In this document: in pieces, positions 27,282-35,276 of the stretch
Layout of the letters: every line of letters starts with the position of its first letter
How positions within the stretch are numbered: the stretch's first letter is position 1
Source of the DNA: Thiosocius sp963736445
Lineage (GTDB): Bacteria > Pseudomonadota > Gammaproteobacteria > Chromatiales > Chromatiaceae
Direction of reading: 5' to 3'
DNA length: 64,000 bases
Assembly (NCBI GenBank): GCA_963736445.1
Contig: CAVTOY010000008.1
Span: 309,726-373,725 of the forward strand
Notes under the pieces: model-generated
What the model was told of the DNA's origin: nothing
The model's input: only the letters and a program-made list of their open reading frames with translations
Database searches by the model: none
Translations under genes and position numbers: made by a program

Positions 27282-29441
27282 GTGTCGAAAGGCAAAGTTT
27301 TACTGGTGGTGGGAATCGGGCTGGCAGTGGCCGCGTTCTTCGCGTTCGATCTCGGGCGCTTTTTCGATCTCGCCTTTATCAAGGCCCAGCAGTCCTCGAT
27401 CGAGGCCTACCGGGATGATCATCCACTGCTGACGGCGGCACTGTTCTTTGTGATTTATGTGGTGGTGACGGGGCTTTCGCTGCCTGGCGCGGCGATCATG
27501 ACGCTAGTGGCCGGTGCCATCTTCGGTCTTGCCTGGGGGACCCTAATCGTCTCCTTTGCGTCGAGCATCGGCGCGACCCTGGCGTTTCTGGCCAGTCGCC
27601 TGCTGTTTCGCGACATGGTGCAGCAGCGCTTCGGCGATAAGCTGCGCGCAATCAACCAGGGAATGGCGCGCGAGGGGGCCTTTTATCTGTTCGCGCTGCG
27701 GCTTGTGCCGATCTTTCCGTTCTTCGTGATCAACCTGCTGATGGGGCTGACCCCCATACGCACCTGGACCTACTACTGGGTCAGCCAGGTCGGCATGCTC
27801 GCCGCGACACTGGTTTACGTCAACGCTGGCAAACAGCTGGCGCAGATCGAGGGACTCGGCGGCATATTGTCACCGGCGATTGCTCGGTTCATTTGCACTG
27901 CTGGCCGCGTTTCCGCTGCTGGCCAAAAGTATCGTCGCCTGGTTCGAAGGGCGCAAGGTCTATGCAAAATGGAGTGACCGGCGACCGCAACAATTCGACT
28001 ACAACCTGGTGGTGATCGGGGCAGGTTCCGCCGGCCTGGTCTCGGCCTACATTGCTGCTGCGGTGAAGGCCAAGGTGGCGCTGATCGAGCGCCACAAGAT
28101 GGGCGGCGACTGCCTGAATACCGGCTGCGTACCGTCCAAGGCCCTGCTGCGCTCGGCCAAGTTCCTGGCTCAGGCGCGCCGCGCGACGGAATTTGGCATC
28201 AAGTCGGTGCAAGTCGACTTTAGCTTTCGCGATCTTATGCAACGCGTGCAGCGCGTGATCAAAACCGTGGAGCCGCACGACTCGGTCGAACGCTACACCC
28301 AGCTCGGGGTCGATTGCGTCCTGGGCGAGGCCCAAATCACGTCACCCTGGACGGTCGAGGTAACCACGCCCGAAGGACTGCGGACGCTTTCTCCACGCGC
28401 GATCGTGATCGCGGCCGGCGCGCGGCCGTTCGTGCCGCCGATCCCGGGGCTCGACCGAGGCGGGTTACCTGACCTCGGACACCGTCTGGGATCTCGAGGA
28501 ACGACCGCAGCGCCTGGTGGTGCTCGGCGGTGGGCCGATCGGGTGCGAACTGGCCCAGGCCTTCGCCCGCACCGGATCGCAGGTGACCCAAGTGGAGATG
28601 CTGCCGCGCCTGATGATGCGCGAGGATCCCGAGGTCTCTGAACGGGTGATGCGCAGCTTCCGCGACGAGGGTATCGACGTGCGCGTCGATACCAAGGCGG
28701 TGAGCTGTGTGATCGAGGCCGGCGAGAAGGTCCTGATCGCCGAACACGCCGGTGAGCAGTTGCGCATCCCGTTCGACGAAATACTGGTCGCAGTAGGCCG
28801 CGTCGCCAATACCCAGGGCTATGGGCTCGAGGAACTCGGTATCGAGACGACGCAACAGCGTACCGTCGAGGTGAACCCCTACATGCAGACCCTGCTATCC
28901 GAACATCTACGCCTGCGGCGACGTGGCCGGGCCCTATCAGTTCACGCACACCGCCGCGCATACGGCCTGGTACGCGGCCGTCAACGCCCTGTTCGGCCGC
29001 TTCCGCAAATTCCGCGCCGACTTTTCGGTGATCCCGTGGGCGACGTTCACCGAGCCGGAGGTTGCGCGCGTCGGCCTCAACGAGACCGATGCGCAGGCGC
29101 AGGGTGTTGCCTATGAGGTAACGACCTATGGCATCGACGATCTCGACCGGGCGATTGCAGATGAGGCGGCACATGGCATGGTCAAGGTCCTCACCGTGCC
29201 CGGCAAGGACAGGATACTCGGCGCCACCATCGTCGGCGAGCACGCCGGTGATCTGATCATTGAGTTCATTCTGGCGATGCGCCACGGCATCGGTCTGAAC
29301 AAGATCCTCGGCACCATTCATATCTACCCCACATGGGCCGAGGCGAACAAATACGTGGCCGGCAACTGGAAGCGTGCGCATGCACCGCAGCGGGTTCTGG
29401 GCTGGCTGGCGCGCTACCACGCCTGGGTGCGCGGTGGCTGA
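27282..29441 (+). pseudogene. TVP38/DedA-FAD pyridine nucleotide-disulfide oxidoreductase fusion with three frameshifts
   Basis: One gene read in three frames. The N-terminal 200 residues are a TVP38/SNARE-associated membrane domain (LSLPGAAIMTLVAGAIFG, FALRLVPIFPFFVINLLMG). The C-terminal part is a mercuric-reductase-like flavoprotein: GAGSAGLVSAYIAAA for FAD, GGDCLNTGCVPSKALL with the redox cysteine pair, VVLGGGPIGCELAQAFAR for NAD(P)H, IYACGDVAGPYQFTHT, and the dimerisation domain to 29441. Frame changes lie near 27879, 28460 and 28886; each is cured by removing one base, and the three sum to zero. Such fusions are about 715 residues in other proteobacteria. GTG start with GGGAGGG upstream. 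Real lesion versus sequence error cannot be told here. Confidence 0.75.
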
Positions 29442-29442
29442 T

Positions 29443-30153
29443 ATGCGCCTGGCATGGCCGTTCCTGCTCGCCGGCCTTGCGGCGCCGGCACTGGCGCTGG
29501 AATCTGTGCCGGGACACTTTTCCGGGATGCCGCTCGGGGCGGAATTCACTGACGGCTGGCAGCTGCTGGCGCTGCGCGACATCAAGCCGACGCAGTTCCG
29601 TCTGGTCGAGGATGCGGGCGTCCCTGTGGTGCGTGCGCAGGCCGATGCGGCCGGCGGCAGTCTGCTGCGTTCGATACGCTGGGACACGGCAGGCCATCCG
29701 CGGCTGCAGTGGCGCTGGCGGGTCGACCGGGTGGTGGCGCAGGGCGATATTCACAGCAAGGACGGCGACGACTTCGCGGCGCGCCTGTACGTGATGTTCG
29801 ACTATCCCACCGAACGCCTGTCGTTCGCGGAGCGGGCCAAACTCTCGATCGCGCGCTGGATCTATGGAGACCAGGTCCCGGCCGCGGCGCTCTGCTATGT
29901 CTGGGATAATCAAGCCGCCGTGGGTACGCGTGCCTGGAATGCCTACACCGATCGGGTGCGCATGATCGTGCTGCGCAACGCTACCAGCGGCGTTGGCGAC
30001 TGGATGCTCGAACAGCGCGACTTGGTCGCGGACTATCGTGAGGCCTTCGGTGAGGCACCGCCGCCGGTTTCGGGAATCGCGATCGCGGCCGATACCGATC
30101 AGACCGGTGAGACAGTGACGGCCTGGTTCGGGGATATCTCGATCAGCGAATAG
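29443..30153 (+). CDS. DUF3047 exported protein
   Basis: A 236-residue protein with a signal peptide (MRLAWPFLLAGLAAPALALE) and the DUF3047 signature: LRSIRWDTAGHPRLQWRW, SKDGDDFAARLYVMFD, CYVWDNQAAVGTRAWNAYTDRVRMIVLR, and WMLEQRDLVADYREAFGE. The fold is predicted to be a beta-sandwich in the periplasm; function unknown. The start ATG lies one base after the stop of the oxidoreductase fusion, so the two are one transcription unit. Length is normal for the family. Confidence 0.85.
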   Translation: MRLAWPFLLAGLAAPALALESVPGHFSGMPLGAEFTDGWQLLALRDIKPTQFRLVEDAGVPVVRAQADAAGGSLLRSIRWDTAGHPRLQWRWRVDRVVAQGDIHSKDGDDFAARLYVMFDYPTERLSFAERAKLSIARWIYGDQVPAAALCYVWDNQAAVGTRAWNAYTDRVRMIVLRNATSGVGDWMLEQRDLVADYREAFGEAPPPVSGIAIAADTDQTGETVTAWFGDISISE

Positions 30154-30247
30154 CGCCCTGCACTAGCCGGTCTCTTAATGCGGCTGCCTAACCCAATGAA
30201 GGGTCAGCACTGCATGCTTGGGCCTCGACTCGGTGACTTGTAACACA

Positions 30248-31003
30248 ATGCATTTTCTCTGCAGTTCGCAACCGACGGGGTATCTCCGGCTTCTGCTTAG
30301 GGCCACATCTGTCGGCCTGCTGGCGGTCCTGCTGGGTGCCTGCGCCACGCCGCAGTCACCCTCCGAAACAGTCCAGGTCGACCCGTCGTCCCAAGACACC
30401 GCGGGATCGAGCTGGTGGTATGTCCGCTTCCGAATGGCGCGCAATGCCGATGACGAAGTCGACCGCTTTCTCGATCCGCTGATCGCCGATCAACTGCTGT
30501 CGCCGGTAATTGCACAATACGCGTCAGAGCTCGCGCTATGGCGTTTCCACCGTCGTTGGCCGAAGGATGATACCGGCCACCAGTTCAGCTTCATCTTTCT
30601 CGCCCCCTCGGCAGTCGCCACATCGATGATTGCGCAGATCGGACGCGATCCGCTGCGCAACAGACTCGAGGCCGACGGCCACCTGGTCGAGTACCGTGTC
30701 CACAAGACCAGCGCCGAGCCCCCGTCGGATCCGGCCGCCACGAGCGACCGGTCCTGGTCGCCGGTCATCCAGCGCGAGTGGCCGAAGTTCATCATGGGCG
30801 CGAGTCGCATGTGGTTGGGCCTGGTGCAGACCGAGGCCGCCAGGCACCCCGGGCTCGAGATCTACAGCCGCTATCGTAAGGTCGAGGAGGCGCTGGATGA
30901 GCTTTGGTACAACGAAGGCAATCACGCGTTCTTTCACCATCTGAGCGCGTTGTTCGGGTATCGGCCGCTGCGCGTGATTCGCCGCGATATCATGACGTTC
31001 TGA
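30248..31003 (+). CDS. lipoprotein of unknown function (251 aa)
   Basis: A predicted lipoprotein with lipobox LLGAC near residue 29. The mature part has a run of helices and motifs WWYVRFRMARNADDEVDRFLDP, HQFSFIFLAPSAVATSMIAQI, QREWPKFIMGASRMWLGLVQ and ALFGYRPLRVIRRD. The family is not known to me, but the pattern of Trp- and Arg-rich segments suggests a folded periplasmic domain. ATG 30248 is chosen because it gives a standard lipoprotein signal; an earlier TTG at 30218 is open. It is convergent with the next gene 4 nt away. Confidence 0.65.
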   Translation: MHFLCSSQPTGYLRLLLRATSVGLLAVLLGACATPQSPSETVQVDPSSQDTAGSSWWYVRFRMARNADDEVDRFLDPLIADQLLSPVIAQYASELALWRFHRRWPKDDTGHQFSFIFLAPSAVATSMIAQIGRDPLRNRLEADGHLVEYRVHKTSAEPPSDPAATSDRSWSPVIQREWPKFIMGASRMWLGLVQTEAARHPGLEIYSRYRKVEEALDELWYNEGNHAFFHHLSALFGYRPLRVIRRDIMTF

Positions 31004-31007
31004 GAAT

Positions 31008-31829
31008 CTACCGCACTCTAGGCGCGGCGATGAATGCCTGCAGCGCCCGCTCGTAGTCCGGCTGACTGGCGAGAAAGCCGGTATTGTGATCGCCGCGCAG
31101 GGTCACGAAGCGTTTCGGTTCGGCGGCGGCCTCATACAGCCGGCGGCCCAGCGCGAGGGGCATGATCTCGTCGTCGGGGCTGTGCAGAATCATCACCGGC
31201 GAAGAGCCGCGCGCCAGCGCGCTGGCGGCATCGAACTGGTAGCGCAGGACGACCAGGCGCGACAGCAGCGGAAACACCTGGTGGGCAAAGTCGCGCGCCG
31301 AGCTGAAGGTGGATTCGCAGATGACCCCCCCTGCGCTCACCTGCGATGCTAGGTGGGCCGCGACCGCACCACCGAGCGAGCGCCCGAAGATGATCACAGC
31401 GGACGGGTCCGCGCCGCGGGTTACCGTCAGGTGACGCCACGCGGCCGCGGCGTCGAGATACAGGCCGGTCTCGCTCGGCGAGCCCGCACTCTGGCCATAG
31501 CCGCGATAATCGATGATCAGCACGTTATTGCCGAGCCGATGAAAGATCTCAATAGACTCGCGCCGGTGCGAGATATTGCCGGCATTGCCGTGCAGAAAGA
31601 GCACCGTGCGGCGGGCCGCCGGGTGGGGGATATACCAGCCATGCAGCGCGACGCCGTCCTCCGTCTCCAGTGTCACGTCGTCGTAGGCGAGGCCCCAGTC
31701 GGTTGGGGTGGCGTCCAGCGCGGACCAGGGAAAGAAGATCATGCGCGGCTGCTGCAGGTACATCACGCCATTGAGGAGTAAAGCGCCCAGCAGTAGCGGC
31801 ACCAGCCATTCAGCCATTTTTCTCACCAT
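31008..31829 (-). CDS. membrane-anchored alpha/beta hydrolase (YfhR/Bem46-like)
   Basis: A 273-residue protein with one N-terminal membrane helix (LVPLLLGALLLNGVMYLQQ), then the hydrolase core: VLFLHGNAGNISHR (oxyanion HGNAG), IDYRGYGQSAG, the nucleophile FGRSLGGAVAAHL, the acid in HSPDDEIMPL and the base in RGDHNTGF. This matches the Bem46/YfhR group of alpha/beta hydrolases, whose substrates are unknown. ATG 31829 is chosen over the far upstream start because it begins the membrane helix. The gene lies alone between a lipoprotein gene and a 414-base gap. Confidence 0.88.
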   Translation of the reverse strand: MVRKMAEWLVPLLLGALLLNGVMYLQQPRMIFFPWSALDATPTDWGLAYDDVTLETEDGVALHGWYIPHPAARRTVLFLHGNAGNISHRRESIEIFHRLGNNVLIIDYRGYGQSAGSPSETGLYLDAAAAWRHLTVTRGADPSAVIIFGRSLGGAVAAHLASQVSAGGVICESTFSSARDFAHQVFPLLSRLVVLRYQFDAASALARGSSPVMILHSPDDEIMPLALGRRLYEAAAEPKRFVTLRGDHNTGFLASQPDYERALQAFIAAPRVR

Positions 31830-32243
31830 GCGTATTGCCTCGCGCGCTTGCTGCAATCGCCATGGTCTGGCGCCCTCGTGAATCCACGATCGTTGCAGTG
31901 ATTCAAGCATATTCGCGCGTGCCCGACTCGGTCGAGCGCAGCATCAATGCCAGCGCAGCTGCAGACTGCGTCGTTGTCGACACGGGTGCCCGACACCCGA
32001 CCCTCGAGATTCAGCATCTCCGCCAGCCATGCAGGCTAGCAGCCTGTCGGACTTGAACTGCCTGGCTGTTGGTTTTTCGTGACCATTCGTCACCTCGCTG
32101 TAACCTGGGTAGATGCTCGCCCATGCTTCCCTTAGAGTGCTCGGTATGTGCTCCGACGGTCTTTGAACGCCTGGTGGTGGCGTTATTCGTAATTCATCGT
32201 CCCAACCGCGTCTTAGGCCATTTTCAGCCGGTGGAGTCGTCCT
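31830..32243. other. 414-base gap, nothing clearly recognised
   Basis: Between the Bem46-like gene and the VIT-like gene, both on the minus strand. No RNA gene or supported coding sequence. A possible IS-end-like stretch, AGCAGCCTGTCGGACTTGA, lies near 32039-32057, but no partner inverted repeat is seen. Confidence 0.35.
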
Positions 32244-32831
32244 TCATCCGGGCGCGACCAGCAGGATGATGCCGGCGGTCACCAGGGCGATCGCGAGCGT
32301 GCGCAGGCCTGACCAAAGCCAGTAGCTCCCGGCCACGCGCCCGAGGAACACCCCGAGCAAAAAGATCAGCAAGAAGGCGATGCCGATCGCGGTATCGAAC
32401 AGCACGGGCGCGGGCGCGTCTGCCGCGTCCTGCAGCCACAGGGGTAGCATAATGACCAGGGCGAGCAGGAAGGGGGCCAGACCGCTGACCAGGGCGACCA
32501 GGACCGGTGCCCACTGCGCGGCCCGCGCATGCGCACTGTCGTCGAGCTCCTTCAGCATGGCGCGCCGCAGGCGGTCCAGTTCGCGCCGCCGCTCGGCCTG
32601 TTCGCTGACATAAGTGCTGGAGATGCCGCTGACGCCCAGCGCGATGGCCGTCCCGAGGCAGGCGGCGATAACGATCTCGACACCGGCGCCGCCGGCGCTG
32701 CGAAAACCGATCAACAGGCCGAGCATCGCCAATGATCCGTCGAAACCATTGGTGACGAAATAGCGCCGCGCGATCTGAGTTGAGCCGGTGATATGCAGGG
32801 CCTGGCGCAGTTCCGCCAATGTCGGCATCAC
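32244..32831 (-). CDS. VIT-family (CCC1-like) membrane protein
   Basis: A 195-residue protein with four or five membrane helices. The N-terminal ARRYFVTNGFDGSLAMLGLLIGF and ISSTYVSEQAERRRELDRLRR are recognisable pieces of the VIT1/CCC1 fold, which moves iron or manganese across membranes. The metal-binding cytosolic loop of plant VIT1 is shortened, as in many bacterial and archaeal members. The start is GTG 32831 or ATG 32828. The gene starts 4 nt after the DUF211 gene, so the two are co-transcribed. Confidence 0.75.
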   Translation of the reverse strand: MMPTLAELRQALHITGSTQIARRYFVTNGFDGSLAMLGLLIGFRSAGGAGVEIVIAACLGTAIALGVSGISSTYVSEQAERRRELDRLRRAMLKELDDSAHARAAQWAPVLVALVSGLAPFLLALVIMLPLWLQDAADAPAPVLFDTAIGIAFLLIFLLGVFLGRVAGSYWLWSGLRTLAIALVTAGIILLVAPG

Positions 32832-32835
32832 GGGC

Positions 32836-33105
32836 TCAGTTGTCGTCGCCGTCGCCGGTGACGATCACGCGATCGATGCTGTGGACCGAACCGCCGAGGG
32901 CCTTGACCTTGTCTTCGATTCGCGCCAAAGCGAGATCCTCACCGCGCACGGTGATCAGCGTGGTCTGCGTGTGTTCATCGACCTCGACCACTTCGAGTTC
33001 GACCTGGTAGTCGTCCCCCAAAGCGGCGAGCTGGCGGGCAAATTCCACGGCGTCGGGCAGATGCGGCTTGAGGACATCCAGGGCGATGAGTTTGACGCGG
33101 GACAT
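32836..33105 (-). CDS. DUF211 protein
   Basis: An 89-residue protein matching DUF211: SRVKLIALDVLKPHLPDAVEFA, DYQVELEVVEVDEHTQTTLITV and LARIEDKVKALGGSVHSIDRVIV. Structures of this family show a ferredoxin-like alpha/beta fold forming oligomers; function unknown. ATG 33105 is chosen because it starts the conserved domain; the frame is open further upstream. It precedes the VIT-like gene by 4 nt, a pairing of DUF211 with a membrane transporter-like protein also seen in archaea, which suggests a partner or regulator. Confidence 0.85.
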   Translation of the reverse strand: MSRVKLIALDVLKPHLPDAVEFARQLAALGDDYQVELEVVEVDEHTQTTLITVRGEDLALARIEDKVKALGGSVHSIDRVIVTGDGDDN

Positions 33106-33223
33106 CCCGGGATTATCCGGACTATGGACGCACCTGACCAGCGGTGCGCAGTGACCCTCCCGGCATCCGCCCATAGCGCCGTTGGGCGCAGGCCCTAACA
33201 AAGATGCGCCCCCGCGGCCTCTC

Positions 33224-33862
33224 TCAGGACGTCCCGCCAGCGCTGCGCATTGGCTCGTGTTCCGCAGTCCGGGTCTGCGCAGCATCGTTCGACGGCGCCC
33301 GCAGATCGGGCGTGAACATGACCGGGACGGGCGCTGGGGCGACGCCGTTTGGCTGCCGTGCAGGCGCATTCACCTGCCATTTGCCGCAGCTGTAGTAGTG
33401 CGTCTCCTCGGCGGTGGAGGGGAAGCGCCCGCAGTTGAAATACCGCCAGTAAAAGCTGTTATAGCCGCGACAGCGGTCGCGTTCCTCGTCCAACAACGGG
33501 CAGGTGTAGCCACCCGCGCGGCAGCAGTTGGAGCAGTTTCCGCAGGATGGACCGTGCAACCACTCGGGGCGCAGCACTACCGATGCGGGGGCCGGCGCCG
33601 AGCGCGGTGGGCTGGCGAGTGGCACCGCGAACATGAAGCCACGACTGTCCGTCGCCATCACCCGCAGCAGTCGCAGCCCGTGCGGCAACAGCCTGCGTCC
33701 CGCCGACCAGTGGCGCCAGAAGCGCCAGTCACCGAAAAAGTACCAGGTCATCAGCGGTGCAGTCAGAAAACCGCCGACCACCGTCAGCACGGAAGCAGTG
33801 ATGTAGAAAATGAAGAGCAACCGGGCGGTCGCCCAGCGCATGCGCTTGAATTGTGTTCCCAT
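33224..33862 (-). CDS. cysteine-rich membrane protein of unknown function
   Basis: A 212-residue protein with one hydrophobic region near the N-terminus (ARLLFIFYITASVLTVVGGF) and a cysteine-rich C-terminal half: CGNCSNCC, then TCPLL, RCRGY, NCGRF and SCGKW, nine cysteines within about 55 residues. The spacing could bind zinc or an iron-sulfur cluster. It lies 118 nt upstream of the DUF211-VIT pair on the same strand and may belong to that unit. Start ATG 33862 was chosen as the first that begins the membrane protein; the frame is open upstream. Confidence 0.65.
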   Translation of the reverse strand: MGTQFKRMRWATARLLFIFYITASVLTVVGGFLTAPLMTWYFFGDWRFWRHWSAGRRLLPHGLRLLRVMATDSRGFMFAVPLASPPRSAPAPASVVLRPEWLHGPSCGNCSNCCRAGGYTCPLLDEERDRCRGYNSFYWRYFNCGRFPSTAEETHYYSCGKWQVNAPARQPNGVAPAPVPVMFTPDLRAPSNDAAQTRTAEHEPMRSAGGTS

Positions 33863-34092
33863 GCGCGAACGTTTTCGCAAATCCGGCCGGAAGTCAATGC
33901 CGTGGTTCGCGAATACGCGCCTGCCCTTCGCGCCCTGCGCCCGAAAAGGAAAAACCGCAACCGAAGTGAAAGGTTCTGATGCGAAGGCAACCACCGAGAA
34001 TAATGCGGCAAACTTAGTTGCATCGATCCTCCCTCGTGCAATATGCGGGTTATAGTGAAGCTATGGAGCGATCATCGCGGGAGGGTCTTGAC

Positions 34093-34302
34093 ATGTTGTC
34101 GCGTCTGTTTTTCGGCGCCGGCCTGTTCGGTATCGGCGCGAGCCTGTTCGGTGTCGGTTATTACCTCGGTCGGGAGATCCAGCGGATGGCACCGGCCCGC
34201 GAAGAACTCCAGCGCTTTCGTGACAGCGCCGAATCCGAGCACGCCGAGTCGGCGGCAGACGGGGAGGGACAAGAGGCTGACCGCGCCGGGCCCGTGTCCT
34301 GA
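34093..34302 (+). CDS. small single-pass membrane protein
   Basis: A 69-residue protein whose N-terminal segment (LFFGAGLFGIGASLFGVGYY) is a glycine-zipper-like membrane helix, followed by a charged tail rich in Glu and Ala. A GGAGGG lies eight nt before ATG 34093. Likely dimerises through the glycines. It precedes the EcsC-like gene by 50 nt. Confidence 0.65.
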   Translation: MLSRLFFGAGLFGIGASLFGVGYYLGREIQRMAPAREELQRFRDSAESEHAESAADGEGQEADRAGPVS

Positions 34303-34352
34303 GCAATAGATCGATCGGCTAATGCCATCAGGCGATGCCGCCAAGAGGTACG

Positions 34353-35204
34353 ATGAAAGAATCTGTTAGCACGGCAGGCGCGGACGGTGTTCTGGGCAAG
34401 GGCCTGCTGCCCTGCGCAATGGATGCGGCTGATGCCGAGGCGTTGCGCCGGGCTCATCGTCATCTCGAACACCCCAGCCTCGCCGCGCGCCTGTCCAGCG
34501 CGGTAGGCACGCCAATCGAGATCGCCGTGACGCTGATGCCCAAGGCCTGGTTTGCGGTCGTCCATCGGGCAGCCGAGGTCGCGATCGCCAAGGCGCTCGA
34601 CGCGGCTGCCTCTTCGCTGCGGCGCAAGCATGAGCGCAGTGCCCAGGAGCTCATGTACAAGGGCCTGGCCGCCGGCTCCGGAGGGCTGGGCGGGTTTTTC
34701 GGGCTACCCGGTCTGATCGTCGAGCTGCCGGTGACCACGACCATCATGCTGCGCAGCATCGCCGAGATCGCCCGCGATGAAGGTGAGGACATCCACGACG
34801 AGGATACCCAGCTGGCCTGCGTGCAGGTCTTCGCACTCGGTGGGCGCTCCGAGACCGATGATGCCGCAGAGACCGGCTACTACGGGGTGCGGCTCGCGCT
34901 GGCCTCCTACATGAGCGCGGCGGTTACGCAGGTAGCCAAGCACGGAATGGCGGCTCAAGGTGCACCTGCAGTGGTGCAACTCATCCGTGCCATCGCCACG
35001 CGTTTCGGCACCGAGGTGTCGCGGCGCGCCGCGATCCAGCTGCTGCCGCTTATCGGTGCTGCCGGTGGGGCCGTCGGCAATACGATCTTCATGCAGCATT
35101 TTCAGGATATGGCGCGCAGCCACTTCACCGTCCGTCGCCTTGAACGAAAGTATGGCGAGCAGCTGGTACGCGCCAACTACGAGATGCTGAACACCGTGGA
35201 CTGA
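34353..35204 (+). CDS. EcsC-family protein
   Basis: A 283-residue protein with the EcsC signature: AKALDAAASSLRRKHERSAQELMYKGLAAGSGGLGGFFGLPGLIVELPVTTTIMLRSIAEIA, then EDTQLACVQVFALGG. It ends with HFQDMARSHFTVRRLERKYG. EcsC proteins are peripheral membrane proteins associated with ABC transporters in Bacillus (processing and secretion), but their role in Gammaproteobacteria is unclear. ATG 34353 has AAGAGG upstream. It sits 72 nt before the P-type ATPase gene. Confidence 0.85.
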   Translation: MKESVSTAGADGVLGKGLLPCAMDAADAEALRRAHRHLEHPSLAARLSSAVGTPIEIAVTLMPKAWFAVVHRAAEVAIAKALDAAASSLRRKHERSAQELMYKGLAAGSGGLGGFFGLPGLIVELPVTTTIMLRSIAEIARDEGEDIHDEDTQLACVQVFALGGRSETDDAAETGYYGVRLALASYMSAAVTQVAKHGMAAQGAPAVVQLIRAIATRFGTEVSRRAAIQLLPLIGAAGGAVGNTIFMQHFQDMARSHFTVRRLERKYGEQLVRANYEMLNTVD

Positions 35205-35276
35205 GATGCTGGCCTGCGGCTTGCCGGCAATCGGTAGGTAACGCAGGCGCACAGGAGCAGGAAAGACGCTAATCGC

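Noticed and set aside
31835..32056. Open frame (73 residues) upstream of the hydrolase on the opposite strand
   Set aside because: No ribosome-binding site or protein-like pattern; only GC-driven openness.
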